From Bactrocera neohumeralis (lineage: Eukaryota; Arthropoda; Insecta; Diptera; Tephritidae), in assembly GCF_024586455.1 (NCBI RefSeq), contig NC_065919.1, positions 8,841,368-8,905,367 of the forward strand: a stretch of DNA of 64,000 nucleotides, in the 5' to 3' direction. Numbering within the stretch: position 1 is the first letter of the stretch; every line of letters begins with the position of its first letter. Positions 44,311 to 55,668 of the stretch are shown piece by piece. The position numbers were made by a program, and so were the translations under genes. Below the pieces are notes generated by a model. That model searched no databases, was not told the origin of the DNA, and worked only from the letters and a program-made list of their open reading frames with translations.

Positions 44311-44830
44311 CTACGAACGACGAGGAGTGTGCCGTACGCCCAAGCACGTCAAGAAAAACCGAAAACATTAATGAAGTGAAGAAAATAGCATTGGCAAATC
44401 ATCGAATCATCTAGAGAACATATCGATTGGCTCGTGTCATTTGATTTTAACCAATGATTACGGTATGAGTCTGGTCGCCGCAAAAATTTCGACCAAAAAC
44501 TGTGGCATTCCTAAGGAGATGTTAAACTCAGTCCGCCACGACCTATATTTGCTCTACAGGGTGATATCTGGTGACAAATCATGGATTTATGATGTGGAAA
44601 ACAAAGCTCAAAGGAAGCTCCCGCATTAGTCAAGATTGAAAAAACGCGCCAAATGAGGTCGAATCTGAAGGTTTTGCTAAAACTTTTCTTTACAGATGCG
44701 TCGTGCATCATGAGTTCTTGCCAAAGGGTCGTACGGTCACCTGCAGGTTACTTGTTCCGTTAAGGATAGCTCAGACTACCAGATCAGAACTATGTTTCTA
44801 AGGTAATGAACTGGATTGCGTTGCGCAGCA
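44311..44830 (+). mobile_element. Mariner transposase fragment (SETMAR-like), N-terminal to middle
   Basis: RPSTSRKTENINEVKKIALA then NHRII (44341-44414) is the linker after the helix-turn-helix. VILTNDYGMSLVAAKISTKN and CGIPKEMLNSVRHDLYLLYR continue at about 44435-44560, then VISGDKSWIYDVENKAQRKL (44560-44620). In ITGDESW the Glu after Asp is Lys here, although the catalytic Asp itself is kept. SNLKVLLKLFFTDAS and HHEFLPKGRTV follow to about 44735. Same lineage as 43428, but this copy covers an earlier part of the gene, so the two are separate insertions. Confidence 0.85.
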
Positions 44831-44879
44831 ATTATGTCTTGTGTTGCCTTATATGGTCTTTAATCTTTCATTAGATTGC

Positions 44880-45500
44880 AATGCTGCAGATCTATTGAAC
44901 TATTCGCCTTTAACAAGCTTCAACTAGCCGCAATTTTAAGAGTTGATACTGGACATTGTCCAAAAGGAATGTATGCATGGTTTGTCTTTTCATAATTGTA
45001 AGAGTTCTTATTAGACAATAAGACTGCAAGCCATAGGACTAAAAATCTCTCTCCTCAAGACTCGGGTTAAAACAACTCGGCAGTCATAGAGGAGTTTTAG
45101 TTGCCAGAACAAACCGACGTTTTGAGCTGTCCAAGTAAGATCCTTGTTAGGAACCCAAACTAAACTGTCCCAATTATAACTAGCTGGGTCCGTTGTCGTC
45201 TTGTTTTCTAACGCTAGATCTATGGACTTGCGAGGGCTTAGCAAACAAGTCAACAATTAGATCTTGTGTGACTCGAAAATGCTTTCCTAGAACGCTGGAT
45301 ATCCAATAAACTACTTGCTATCAGCCTTCTTACTACCCACCCTTCTTAGAACACTGGATATCCAATGAACTTGCTATCCGCAAGGTTCATCCCGTCGCAA
45401 TTGTAAGAGCTTTAACTGTGCATTTTCCAAAAGGAATATATGGAAATGAAGCGCTCAAAGATCGATCCTTAGCGCGTTTGTTCTAACGATAAACCTTTTA
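44880..45500 (+). mobile_element. Possible non-LTR C-terminal scraps
   Basis: KLQLAAILRVDTGHCPKG (about 44919-44972) resembles the TGHC motif at the end of RNase H-bearing non-LTR polyproteins. A related phrase, CGATTG-free TTGTAAGAGCTTTAACTGTG and CATTTTCCAAAAGGAATATA, recurs at about 45396-45435. Between them CTAGAACGCTGGATATCCAA (45292-45311) and its near copy at 45348-45367 form a short tandem duplication. The rest cannot be read. The assignment is weak. Confidence 0.35.
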
Positions 45501-46695
45501 ACTTAACGTAACCTAGGTTGACCTCCAGCCAACACCAATTTTCAGAGCGTTAGGAAAACTAAGTGCCCACACCCACTGCAGGTGGTTACGTCAATAGCAT
45601 GCACATGCAACTGAAGAAATAATCAAATAATATACAATAAATTAGTTTAAGAATAGAAACTCGGAATAACAACGAACTATGTATGTACATACATATGTAT
45701 GTCGCCGAAGTAGGCGATGATATGCGCCCGGAAAAGTCAACAACTTGCTAATCACACGCTTCATGGCTATTTTCACGCTTTTGGAGGTCTGACTATTTAT
45801 TACTCACTACTCAGCCAAACAGACACACATACACACATATGAATTCGAATGCATGAAAGCATGTCCAAGTGAACCGATGTGGGGCACGGTGTAGACGGCG
45901 CTTAGCTTGTTTGCAAAGTGCACGCCTATTACTGTACATATTTGTACCGTTGTACATATCTACATATAAATAAGTTACATAAGTATCTTCTAATATCCAT
46001 GTCACCGCAGTCACCGGCGCATTATTACAACATGTAATACAAAAACAAAAGTAACAAAGAGAATTTTGCAAAATCCATAATTTCTCCACACATGTACATA
46101 CGGTTATAGTGAAATATCCCTGCAGTTAAATCAACTAGTTCGAACGTAATACATAGGAATAAGACATTCCGGCCAAACTAGTCAGCAGACGACCTTTTCA
46201 GCCTGCAATTGGTATTTACTTGTAATACTGTTATTTGCTAGGAGATGACAATTGTCAGAATTAGAAGCCTCACTAGTCTTACACTAGTTCAAAGATAGAA
46301 TAAGTGCCGTTTCCTCAATCTCTCATTAGCTGTCAACTGTTGGTGAAGTTCTGGTCAAAAAAGAGGTGAAGTTGTTTTCTCAATATCTGGTTAGCAACCA
46401 TCTGCCAGTGAATTTCTGGTTAATTTAACCTCAACTAAAGCAGAACGGCACTGACAGATGTCTGCTAACTAGACATTAAAAAGCGGCCCTAAATATTATG
46501 GATTATGGGGCTAAACCGTGGCAAAATAAAATACCCGTTAGAAAATCATTCTATAATTTGTATGTTTTTTTTATCCAATAAGAATTCAGTCAGGTATTTC
46601 TATGGGCATAATTCCTAACTATTTACCGTATTTTATGAACTTTTCACAGCGTGGTAATCTTACGGTATATGTAATATGGTAATGGTACAGCGGCA
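45501..46695. other. Unassigned DNA
   Basis: No element is recognised. An ACATATGT run lies at about 45678-45703. The sequence up to a TA at 46696-46697 is the insertion site of the deleted mariner. Confidence 0.5.
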
Positions 46696-46697
46696 TA

Positions 46698-47341
46698 CAG
46701 GGTTTGTCCAGAAAGTAATAGGACTGAATCGATTTAAAAAAATTTATCGAACCAATCGTTACAATTCTTTAAAAGCTTTCAAAATAGGCTCCTTCTGTGT
46801 CGATGCTGAGCTACCAGCGCGATTTCCAAGCATTGCAGGCATCATGGAAGGCATTCTCCGGAATAGCCTTGAGAGCCGACATGCATGCTGCTTGGATCCC
46901 CTCTGTCGTCTGAAAATGCTTGCATTTTCATCGGCCTTTTCAGATATGAAAACAAAAAAAGTCCAGAGGGGTCACATCTGGGCTTACGAATCGGCTGTGA
47001 TGTCTTATCGGACCCAATTGACCATTCGACGGTTTGTCCAGGAAGAACAAATTCATGGCGGGCGATGCTTTTGATGTCTAAAAAAAGACAATGAGCATCG
47101 TTTTCACTTTGGATTTGCTCATTCTTCCCTTTTTTGGGCGAGGAGAGGCTGGCTTGCAGCACTCACAGAAACATGTCGCGCGAAAATGTTTGTCCTGACT
47201 CTCCAGGTGTTCGGAGACAACTAACCAGCCGCTCGCTCGTTAGCTAGAAATGCCCTCTACCGAATTCAGTCGGTGCGCGCATGCTCCGAGTTACAGTCGC
47301 GGCGGAAGAAAATCATCCTATTACTTTCCGCACAAACCCTG
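46698..47341 (-). mobile_element. Internally deleted mariner (644 bp) with TIRs and TA duplications
   Basis: Ends CAGGGTTTGTCCAGAAAGTA (46698 inward) and, from the other side, CAGGGTTTGTGCGGAAAGTA (47341 inward) agree at 23 of 25 positions, and TA flanks both. On the minus strand the copy keeps the 5' leader. It then reads KSKVKTMLIVFF (about 47112-47077), APAMNLFF and LDKPSNGQ, then VSPDVTPLDFFCFH (third-Asp block APCDFFLF changed to TPLDFF, about 46990). HFQTTEGIQAACMSALKAIP, ENAFHDACNAWKSRW and DTEGAYFE complete the C-terminus. The N-terminus, first Asp and most of the core are deleted. Confidence 0.9.
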
Positions 47342-47343
47342 TA

Positions 47344-47999
47344 TTGGCGCTCTTGGGGCGTCGGTAACAAGATTGCCTTTGGTGGATTTTTGACGCCAAC
47401 TTAATGCGGCTTGGCATCATTGGCGCCACTCAGCGTGCTTTTGCTGCTTATTTGGCTACTGTCACTGCCAACTACCACTGTTCGACGCTGTCCGCCTGTC
47501 TGTCCGTTTACTAGAGTCGCTTGAGCTGTTGTTACTATTACGGTTTCGTTTCGAATTGCAATTTGTTAAATGTACATGTTTACCATATGTGTGAAATATA
47601 ACAACACACATACATATGTATATGGGCATTTGGATTCATAGATTTTATATGTCATATGTGACGCAAGAAAGTCCACTAGTTCCAATGTTGGTTCGACAGT
47701 TGCGGTATGAAAAGTTTGGTTATTTCTACACTCAAATAAAGAAGATATTATACATATACCCCATCAACGTTTTGAAGTGTGGCAGCTCAGAAGTGGAGCT
47801 CATAGCTGTGCAGTCGGCGGTATCATTTGGTCATCGCGTAGTTATGACTGATTCATATAAAATTTCTGCTTCGTCTTGCTTCAGACTTTTGCTATGGCTG
47901 ATGAGTTCGATGTACATATGTATGTATGTATGTATGTATGTAATGTATGTATGTATGTCATCTTCATAAACCCATGTTCAATGTAATGACGAAAGTACT
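47344..47999. other. Unassigned DNA
   Basis: No element recognised. It ends with a long ATGT microsatellite at 47910-47958. Confidence 0.5.
47910..47958. repeat. ATGT microsatellite
   Basis: About eleven ATGT units with one imperfect spacer (TGTAATGTATG), one of the longest arrays in the window. Confidence 0.9.
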
Positions 48000-48320
48000 T
48001 GTATGTGTCCTCAGTTTCGTGTTAAGCATCTATTTTGCGATCTCTTCTCGACGTCGCTTTTGCGTAAAATTCAGGTCTAGCATTGACATCCTTCATACCA
48101 AAAACATTAAATGCAATGTGTTGTGACGATCCATAAGAAATGTTGAGATACTCTGCTATCTCTGTATTACTAACACAACCGTTTTCAAATATGGTTACCT
48201 TAACTTTTTAGGAGTTAAAGTCATTAACAAAGATGGATGGGAATGAGGCAAGTTTTCGATGACTTCACGACTTTCACTGAATACTTGACAAAACTACCTA
48301 CTAATTGATAACTGGATATC
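48000..48320 (-). mobile_element. Mariner transposase fragment (SETMAR-like), N-terminal part
   Basis: On the minus strand: FSESREVIENLPHSHPS at about 48277-48227 is the end of the helix-turn-helix and linker (normal form FSEGREVIENLPHASRPS). VENGCVSNTEIAEYLNIS is at about 48192-48139, YGSSQHIAFNVFGMKDVNAR at 48138-48079, and LNFTQKRRREEIAK at 48071-48030. This is the bipartite DNA-binding region; no catalytic part remains. Frames change at least twice. Confidence 0.8.
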
Positions 48321-49767
48321 GAGAAAACATTCTTTCAGTCGTAAAAGTTTAGGCAATACTGGTTTGTAAATAAAACTCGGTAAAATTTGTTTATGTATAT
48401 TTTCTATTTTTCTTATTCTCTTTACTTTGGTACCACAACGATGGATCGGTCGTGGTCGAGAAAATTAAACTATTTGGGTAGCTTTAGTGGGGCATAACTA
48501 TGTACATACCATGTGTACATATAAGTATATCCAACCGGTATTTTAACTTTGTAAAGAAATCTATAATAACAAGAAGCCCCAGTTTTAACATTAAATAAAT
48601 AAATAAAGCGTTTTGAGAGAGATTGTGAAAGAAATTTACCAGAGAACGGCTGGAGCGCGTTCTTCAGCCATGACATTATAAAAAAATTTTAAAAAAGAAT
48701 ATGTACAAATACATACTATGTATTTATTACGGTATATACTCATATGTATGTATAGTATACATATGTACTTAGGTTTATGTTATTGTTTGTATACACAGCC
48801 CAATCTACAGCCGACACTGACCTACCCCAGAAAATGCAACGCTCATACATATACGTAGACAAGTTGTACGAATATTTTGGTGTGGCTGACTGTCTAAATT
48901 GTGGTTTACGAGGTCCTTATATATACATATACATATATATGTATACATATGTATGTATTAATGTATGTACTTATGAGTGCACGAGTGTATGGCTTGCAGC
49001 TACTGTACTCGCATCTTCGTGTGAGTGCGCGGTTTGTTGTGAAGATTGCAAAAAGGATGCTAACTACGGAGAGTAATAGGATGGTACACACGCATTCACA
49101 TAAATATGTATGTATGTATGTATACTCATAAATATATTCGTAAATGCGTTTTAGATTACCAAAAATAGATTAAAGTCTGAAGGTTATGTCAAAGCAATAG
49201 TAATATTAAAATTCGATTTGAGAACAAACATTCGATTATTTACAGATTGAGGTCTCTTCTCTTTTTCAACTCCTTTTCTCATTTCAACGGTTATTTTTGC
49301 AATTTCTCTGGTTGTTTTTTTTTATACGGTTTTCCATATTCTGTTAAAATTTTAATTTTTATCAAAATCCAATTCTATTTTCGTTTGGTTTTCCCATTGC
49401 TTTATGGTTTAAGTTTCTTTCTCTAAATTTTGTTGTTCTGAGTCGATATTGATCGCTACTATACATTCATTATACATGTAGTCTCCGACGATTCCTGTAT
49501 AAGCGTATTAAGATATACATATCTACATATGTACATATGTACATACATACATACATACTTATGTACGTACATACAATAGATATTGAAGGAATTTCATCAA
49601 ATCGCTTATACTTATGTATGTATGTATCTCTGAAACAGCGCTCTTTTGTGAGATGTTCGTTCAGACCGAAATTTAATTTTTTACAACTTTTTCTTAGAAA
49701 GTTCTTCGATAAGACCAACTGTTCTCTACATTTTTCAAAAATGTGTGAAAACTCGGAAAGGAAGTAC
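48321..49767. other. Unassigned DNA with microsatellites
   Basis: Microsatellites of ATGT/ACAT/ATAC type lie at about 48700-48770, 48917-48977, 49103-49125 and 49514-49575. No transposon protein or host exon is recognised. Confidence 0.5.
49514..49575. repeat. ACAT microsatellite
   Basis: ATACATATCTACATATGTAC and further ACATATGT/ACATAC units over 60 bases; the ATGTACAT parts are self-complementary. Confidence 0.9.
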
Positions 49768-50190
49768 TTAAGGGGTTACCAGGATTTCCTCGGGTAAAAA
49801 AAGCCTTTTTTCTAAAATTTTTTTCTCATATAAAAAACGAAATATATTTTTAGAATTTTTAATTGTTACAAACATACACTTTTAACAAGGAAATTCTGAA
49901 ATTTTTGGAAAAAAAATATTTAAACTCGGCCATTGCGACGCCATTTCCGGTGACCCTCGGAAAAAAGATGCACCCGTTTGATCATCTAAAGTGAACAAAG
50001 CATAGAAAAAAAAATCGGCATTTTGGCAGACACTTTTACAAAAAATTTCAGTAATTTTTTTTTCAAATAGTTGTAATCGAAAAAATCCTTCGTCCAAGTC
50101 TTTAATAATTGTATCTCAAAGACCCATGTAAAATTTCATGAAGATTCGCAAAGAAATAAAAACGTTAAGACCCTAATGTAAATACAACAG
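49768..50190. mobile_element. TTAA-flanked element, second copy, inverted
   Basis: The left end TTAAGGGGTTACCAGGATTT (49768-49787) is the same type as the ends at 34938 and 35598. The interior follows the reverse complement of the 34938 copy: AAACTCGGCCATTGCGACGC at 49922-49941, CATTTCCGGTGACCCTCGGA, TGATCATCTAAAGTGAACAA, TTTTGGCAGACACTTTTACA, and TTCGTCCAAGTCTTTAATAA (50088-50107). The far end is truncated near 50190, so no second TIR. It is non-coding. Two diverged copies show this is a real interspersed family. Confidence 0.7.
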
Positions 50191-52761
50191 TGTTGTCCAA
50201 TGTACTGCAAACTAATGTTTGTACGCCCGGTGTTAGGCTTCAAATGAAGGCCGAAAAGGCTAAACTCGAAAAACACTCATACATACATAAATATGTACAT
50301 ATATACCCGAACTAATATACATAAATACAATGTATTCCTAAACATATATACATAAGTATGTACATACATATTTCCATATGCAGACAGAAGAGCGACTGGC
50401 TTGACATTTTCAAAATCTAGAACAGTTAACCGAACTCCAACGAAGTAATGAGAAATGCCCAAATTAAAAATGCATCAAAACTAAACATACACAAAAGAAA
50501 GCACATAAAATGTGTGGAAACACGGAGAAAGAATGCGGACAGACAGCCAGCAAATGAATGCCGCAACGAAGATGGAATGCACACCATGCCGATACCCGCT
50601 TACAAACCAACACACACACGCGCAAACATTGCCATAAACAAGTTTTGAATGCAGACGACGTTGGATGTGTTGTTTCCCCGAAAAACACCGAAAACCTACA
50701 ATACCAACCAACCAAAGGGCCGAACTGCGCAACGCGAAGCGAAGCCTACAGCGCGCGGCACACAACAAAAAAAAAACACTCCAAGCATTTCCATAGCGTA
50801 GAGAGCGAAACATGAACGGAAACAACCCTCAAGATGACGTTGACCCCAAAAGGCGGACAAAAACATAAACACAGTGAAAAAAGCGTTTTTCAACAACTGC
50901 GGAAAAAAAATCGAGCAAATCGAACTGATGGCGAGACTGATGTGCCTGATAAATGAGAGCAAAGAGCAGTAAGGTGAGGTTTTGACTCTTACAAAATAAT
51001 GTGAACCGATACACAACGGAGTAAATATTACGAAAAAAATCAGAAAATGCATGAAGATGAATGAAGGAGGATGGCGGCAATGGCACAACCGGCAGCGGAA
51101 TTTTTTCGTACTCACACATACACACATACATACGATATATGTATGTATGTGTATTTATGTATGAATGTACAGAATACAACTGCGTACTAATTAATTGGGC
51201 TGTGAAGTGAATAATCAATATGTTCGTAGTATGAAAATGAAATGGTAAATAAATGCAAGCGGAAAGGGATAAATAAAGTACCAATGACAACATAAAAACA
51301 GTAAAACTCCCATAAATTAAAGAAGAGCGCGATGATGAACTAAAGAGCTAAAAATTAAGAGAAGAGCAGACAAATGCCTGTTAAAAACATACATATGTAC
51401 GTATGCCTCACTTATGAGCAATTGCGGGGGCAAAGTACAGCAACAGTAAATTCGAGAACCGCACCAGTTAGCGGTGGTGTCTGTCTAGCGCAAAAGTCGC
51501 TTTAGTAGCTACGAAATTGTATACCTAACCTAAAATATGGGCGAGAACCTAGGTCGCGATTTTTATACATACTTACATATGTATGTTAATTAGTATTATT
51601 TATATACTCTTCAGCCGTTTCTTAGCAAAACACATTCTCTACATTCGTTCGGTTGAAATGCTTTAGTTTTTAATAGCTTCAAATGCAGCCGCTACAGCGA
51701 ACGGGAAAGGCATAAAAACATACATATGTATGTGTATACTTATGTACATTTATGTGTGTATAGAGAGGATCGTCGATAAAAAAAAACCAAAAACAATATA
51801 AAACAAAACAACCAACTGCAAAATGCTGATAAACAAATAGCCGCACAAAAGAAAATACAATTAAGAAGCTACTAAGCGAGCGGCGGCGGCGGGCCGTTTA
51901 ACGTAAAAATGCGAAATGCGAACCAGCTTCATAAAGCGGAAATGATAAAATAAGAAAAACAAATGACGATGTGAGACAAAATACCGGAAAATAATAACAA
52001 GTCGAGCATTGTACGAGCCTACACCACACCACCTTTTCGAATTTCGAATTGTCGCACACTAACACACGTGTATGCCGACTATGCGCTCGCTCTCGCTCTC
52101 TCTCTCTTCAATTGAGTTGAGTTGAGCAGCAGCAGCCGAAAAGTAAACGAGTGCTATACACTCCCGCTGACCCACTACCAATACAATGACAAGCAAAGCA
52201 CGATGACAACGTGTGTCTGTCTTATATGCGCTTGTTTTGGCATCATTCTGCGTCGGTTATTCGAATTCATCGAAACCGGCTTTCTTGCACCTCGTAAATC
52301 AAGATTTCGGTCTGGCACCGTACAACAAACACCACACAATATCGCTTACTGCTTTGTTGTATCTTTTATATTTATAGTTACATATGTGTGTATACATGCA
52401 TATGTGCATGTATATTTGTTGCATGAATGCATGTTTTGTGGAATGTGCGCCAAGGCATAACAGCAAGAGGCAACATAAACAACACCGACGGCCAAACGAA
52501 TACGAAGCGTTGCAATTGAATGGAAATTCCCGTGGTGTGTACTCGTCGAGTGGCGGCAAAAATTTCAGCAGAGTGATCAAAACAAAATGGTAATGGCCTG
52601 CAATGCCGCATTGTCTAAGAATTTGGGAGAGGTTGTTGCCTTTTTTATAATATTTGTTGGCGTACATGGTGTGGTTGAAGTATGCAAGTTAAATCCGGAA
52701 TATGTATTTTAATTTAGAGTACATATTTTTGGACATACATACATATGTATATGTATTTATA
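50191..52761. other. A-rich DNA, possible host 5' UTR or regulatory block
   Basis: No transposon protein in 2.5 kb. From about 50450 to 52160 the plus strand is purine- and A-rich with many AAAC, GAAAAC and CAGC motifs. It is low in stop codons on both strands and resembles dipteran 5' UTR and promoter DNA. Microsatellites lie at 50277-50305, 50341-50371 and 51115-51165. A GCGAGCGGCGGCGGCGGGCC run is at 51877-51896, and the CT tract at 52084-52108. No start codon with a conserved protein was found. Confidence 0.35.
52084..52108. promoter_or_regulatory. CT/GAGA-type tract next to GC-box-like and CAG-rich DNA
   Basis: CGCTCGCTCTCGCTCTCTCT then CTCTT on the plus strand is followed by ATTGAGTTGAGTTGAGCAGC and AGCAGC. 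GAGA-factor-type sites cluster in this way at fly promoters and Polycomb response elements. It is 200 bp downstream of a GC-rich patch (51877-51896). The tract is certain; the role is a guess. Confidence 0.35.
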
Positions 52762-52763
52762 TA

Positions 52764-53575
52764 CAAGGTGCATTCCAAAGTAAACAGGACTTTTTGAATC
52801 TAAGTATGTAGTTCTCCCTGGTGGCGCCATTTATATGTCGATAGATGGTGCGTTAGAATCTGCTATCTTTATCCATTGTCCAGTGAGAACTTCATGACAT
52901 TTCATTGATTGGAAGTGAAGTTATGTGTTTTAAGTGTGAGTATGTTTGTGTTATCGGTGCGAAAACGGGCTTCGAACAAAGAGCCAACATTAAATTTTGT
53001 TTTAAAATTGGTGAAACTTTTACCGAAACGTTTCAATTGATGAAATAAGTTTATGGCGATGATTGCCTCTTCCGTAGCAGAGTGCACGAGTGGTTTCAAC
53101 GTTTTCAAAGTGGTCGTCAGGACACAATTGACGATCAACATGCGGGCCAATCAAAATCCGTGATCACCGGAAATTCCATCGAAACTGTGCGTGAATTCAT
53201 CAAAAATCAGCCGAAATCAACATTGATATTCATGGAAATGGAATTGAACATCTCCAAAACATCGATTTATCGCATTTTGACAGAACATTTGGGGCATACA
53301 AATTGACTGACGACCAAAAATTGCTCAGAATCCATCATACGAAGGACATCTTGTGACCGATTATTTGACTAAAAATCACATTTTAACCATTAACTACTCT
53401 CCGTATTCACCTGATATGGCACCGAGCGACTTCTTGCTTTTCGGAAAAATACATTTGCCCATGAAAGGAAAGCGTTATGCAGACGTAGAGGCCATTCAAA
53501 AGGCTTGCACCGGCATACTGCAAAAAAAATTTGTTCTGTTTTTTTTAAGTCCTGTTTACTTTGGAACGCACCTTG
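52764..53575 (+). mobile_element. Internally deleted mariner (812 bp) with 27-bp TIRs and TA duplications
   Basis: Ends CAAGGTGCATTCCAAAGTAA (52764 inward) and, from the right, CAAGGTGCGTTCCAAAGTAA (53575 inward) agree at 26 of 27 positions and are flanked by TA. The transposase N-terminus reads RASFEQRANIKFCFKIGETF (about 52967-53026), VHEWFQRFQSGRQDTIDDQH (53083-53142), FIKNQPKSTLIFMEMELNIS and KTSIYRILTEHLG (to about 53296). Then about 500 bases are missing, and LVTDYLTKNHILTINYSPYS (53351-53410), PDMAPSDFLLFGKIHLPMKG and KRYADVEAIQKA follow, with the third catalytic Asp block SPDMAPSD. The first and second Asp blocks are in the deletion. Confidence 0.92.
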
Positions 53576-53925
53576 TATGTGCATACTAGAGCGGTTCGAT
53601 TTATAGGACGCCAAAAAAACGGAAAAAATTTGGCTGAGAATTTATGGGTCAACAACCATTTTCGAGCCAGCGATTTTTAAAACGAAGTTACTTAGAAATT
53701 TTAAAAATTTGTTCCGCAGTTTTTGAGACATCCGCATGAAATTTAATACTTAGTTGCATTCTGATATTCTATTGATCGTTTGGCAGAATCAGCCAGATCG
53801 AGCAACCACAGTTAGTAACAAAAATGGGTACACAGTTATGCAACATTTAGCGAATACATTTAAATTTTCTTGAAGATAGAAACCTTAACAATTATAATTC
53901 AACGTAAATTAACTTTTTTTTTGTT

Positions 53926-54120
53926 TTGTTTTGGTTCCAACAAGACAACGGGAGATACAGCGATGATAGTGAAAGAATGGTTCTTTATAATGCTCTAAAT
54001 CAGCTTAAGACTTCCCCACAATCTCCCGATATGAACCCAATAGAACATTTATTATTCAGATTTTTTAATTGCCGCCTTAAAAATAGCTGGTTCGAAACCA
54101 GTGGTAGACTCTCTTAATCA
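53926..54120 (+). mobile_element. Tc1-like transposase scrap
   Basis: The frame reads FWFQQDNGRYSDDSERMVLY (53929-53988), NALNQLKTSPQSPDMNPIEH (53989-54048), then LLFRFFNCRLKNSW. WFQQDN and SPDMNPIEH are the second Asp and the final Glu blocks of DD34E Tc1 enzymes; both catalytic residues (D in QQDN, E in PIEH) are present. The rest of the gene and both TIRs are absent, or too diverged in 53580-53925 and 54121-54200. Confidence 0.8.
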
Positions 54121-54320
54121 AAGCTTTTCCGAATGATCTGTAGAACATTTCCCGGATAAGTTGCTTTTTAGAAAAAAATCGACCCGATCTAATATTACAT
54201 ATGTACGTATGTACATACATACCGGCTGTCTTGAAATATTTGATTTTACATGCATTTGTGGAAAAATGGATTTTTAAGGTTATGCGAGCTTAGCGTAAAT
54301 TTACAAAACTACATCAATTG

Positions 54321-54377
54321 TATACATACATGTATGTATACATATACATATATGTTCATATGTACATACATATATGT
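54321..54377. repeat. ATAC/ATGT microsatellite
   Basis: TATACATACATGTATGTATA and further CATATACATATATG units; highly self-complementary. Confidence 0.9.
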
Positions 54378-55668
54378 AAAATAAGTTATTTATCGCTCTA
54401 CAAACTTGAATTCGTAAAACATAAAAACATTCTACTGAACTTGGCCATACCGTTCCAAAGTGATAGTTTGCGGTATTTATACCCAGAAAAGTATATTCTT
54501 TGGACAGTTTACCACGAAGTGCGTAATACCCGGAAGAAAACGTCGGATCGGACCGCCGATATCGGAAAACTATAGAATATTGACAAGGGCGGATCCACGA
54601 GAGGTGAACATCGAACACATGACATAAACATGAATCTACCTTTGTATTTCTATATTCAGATTTGGGAGGTTGAGATAAGAGACTTAATCGAGTAAATTGG
54701 ACGTATGCAATTAGATATCTTCTGTAAACTTGCAATTTTGTGGTATTATGGAATGCCTAACGTTTCGACTTATTTGTACGTCTTTTAAATAAAAAGTTTA
54801 ATTTCATCGATTTGGCAACCCTGCAACAAATTGTGAAGAGAGGACACTTATTTATGTAGCGACTGCACAGTAGAGCCTGGATAACTTGCGTTACTAATTT
54901 ATACAAATATCGCGACAATGGGAGCAAATCGAGTTGTGTTTAGTGCGCAAGAATTCAAAATGTACAGGAATATGTATGTAGATATATACACTCAAACACA
55001 TATACATACACATGTACGTATATGTAGTAGTATGTCTGGTGTACGTAAGTATGTGTTTGTGAAACGACGCGCATATTAACAGCGCAAATCGAGAGCCAGA
55101 AAGAATAAACACAAACAGTAGAAGCTATAAAGGCAACAACATCGTCTTTGCTATACAAAAGCCAATACAGATCCATGCGCACACAAACATTCATATGTAT
55201 GTATGTGTGCACACAAAAACATATGCATGTACGTATGCATACACACAATCGTGTGTGTGTGTGTTCGTGTATTTTTAATCATTTTATTGCTTGTGCGCCG
55301 TCACTGCCATTCAACGCCATTCAACGCAAAATGGTGGCGCTGACTCTTGGGACCGTCATATTAAATTTTTGTAATTTTGTTGTTATTGTTGCCAACAAGC
55401 TTGCTTGATTGCGCACTATTGTTGTGTTCGAGGAACCAATGAAAAATGGGAATTGTAATAGACTTGTACAATTGTTTATTTACACATTCGCCGGACACTA
55501 TGAATGCATGCGGCCACAGTCGTATTAATGGGTAAAAAAAAGAATTGAATTCCAATGAAACTTTTCATACGCAGTTAAAAATACTTATTATGTGATTTTA
55601 TTTACAATTTACTTTTACTTGAAAAACAAGTAAATTTTTATTCTATTTTTAATAATTAATTTTTGTTT

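Noticed and set aside
45011..45256. 81-codon minus-strand open frame with fairly normal composition
   Set aside because: No family motif, no splice context, and the plus strand there resembles retroelement scraps.
47910..47958. Microsatellites read as functional arrays
   Set aside because: ATGT/ACAT runs occur more than fifteen times across the window and are ordinary for these flies; only the longest are listed.
50464..51293. Several long overlapping minus-strand frames (up to 154 codons)
   Set aside because: They overlap each other and plus-strand frames, are rich in Phe, Cys and Leu as expected from the complement of A-rich DNA, and show no domain motif.
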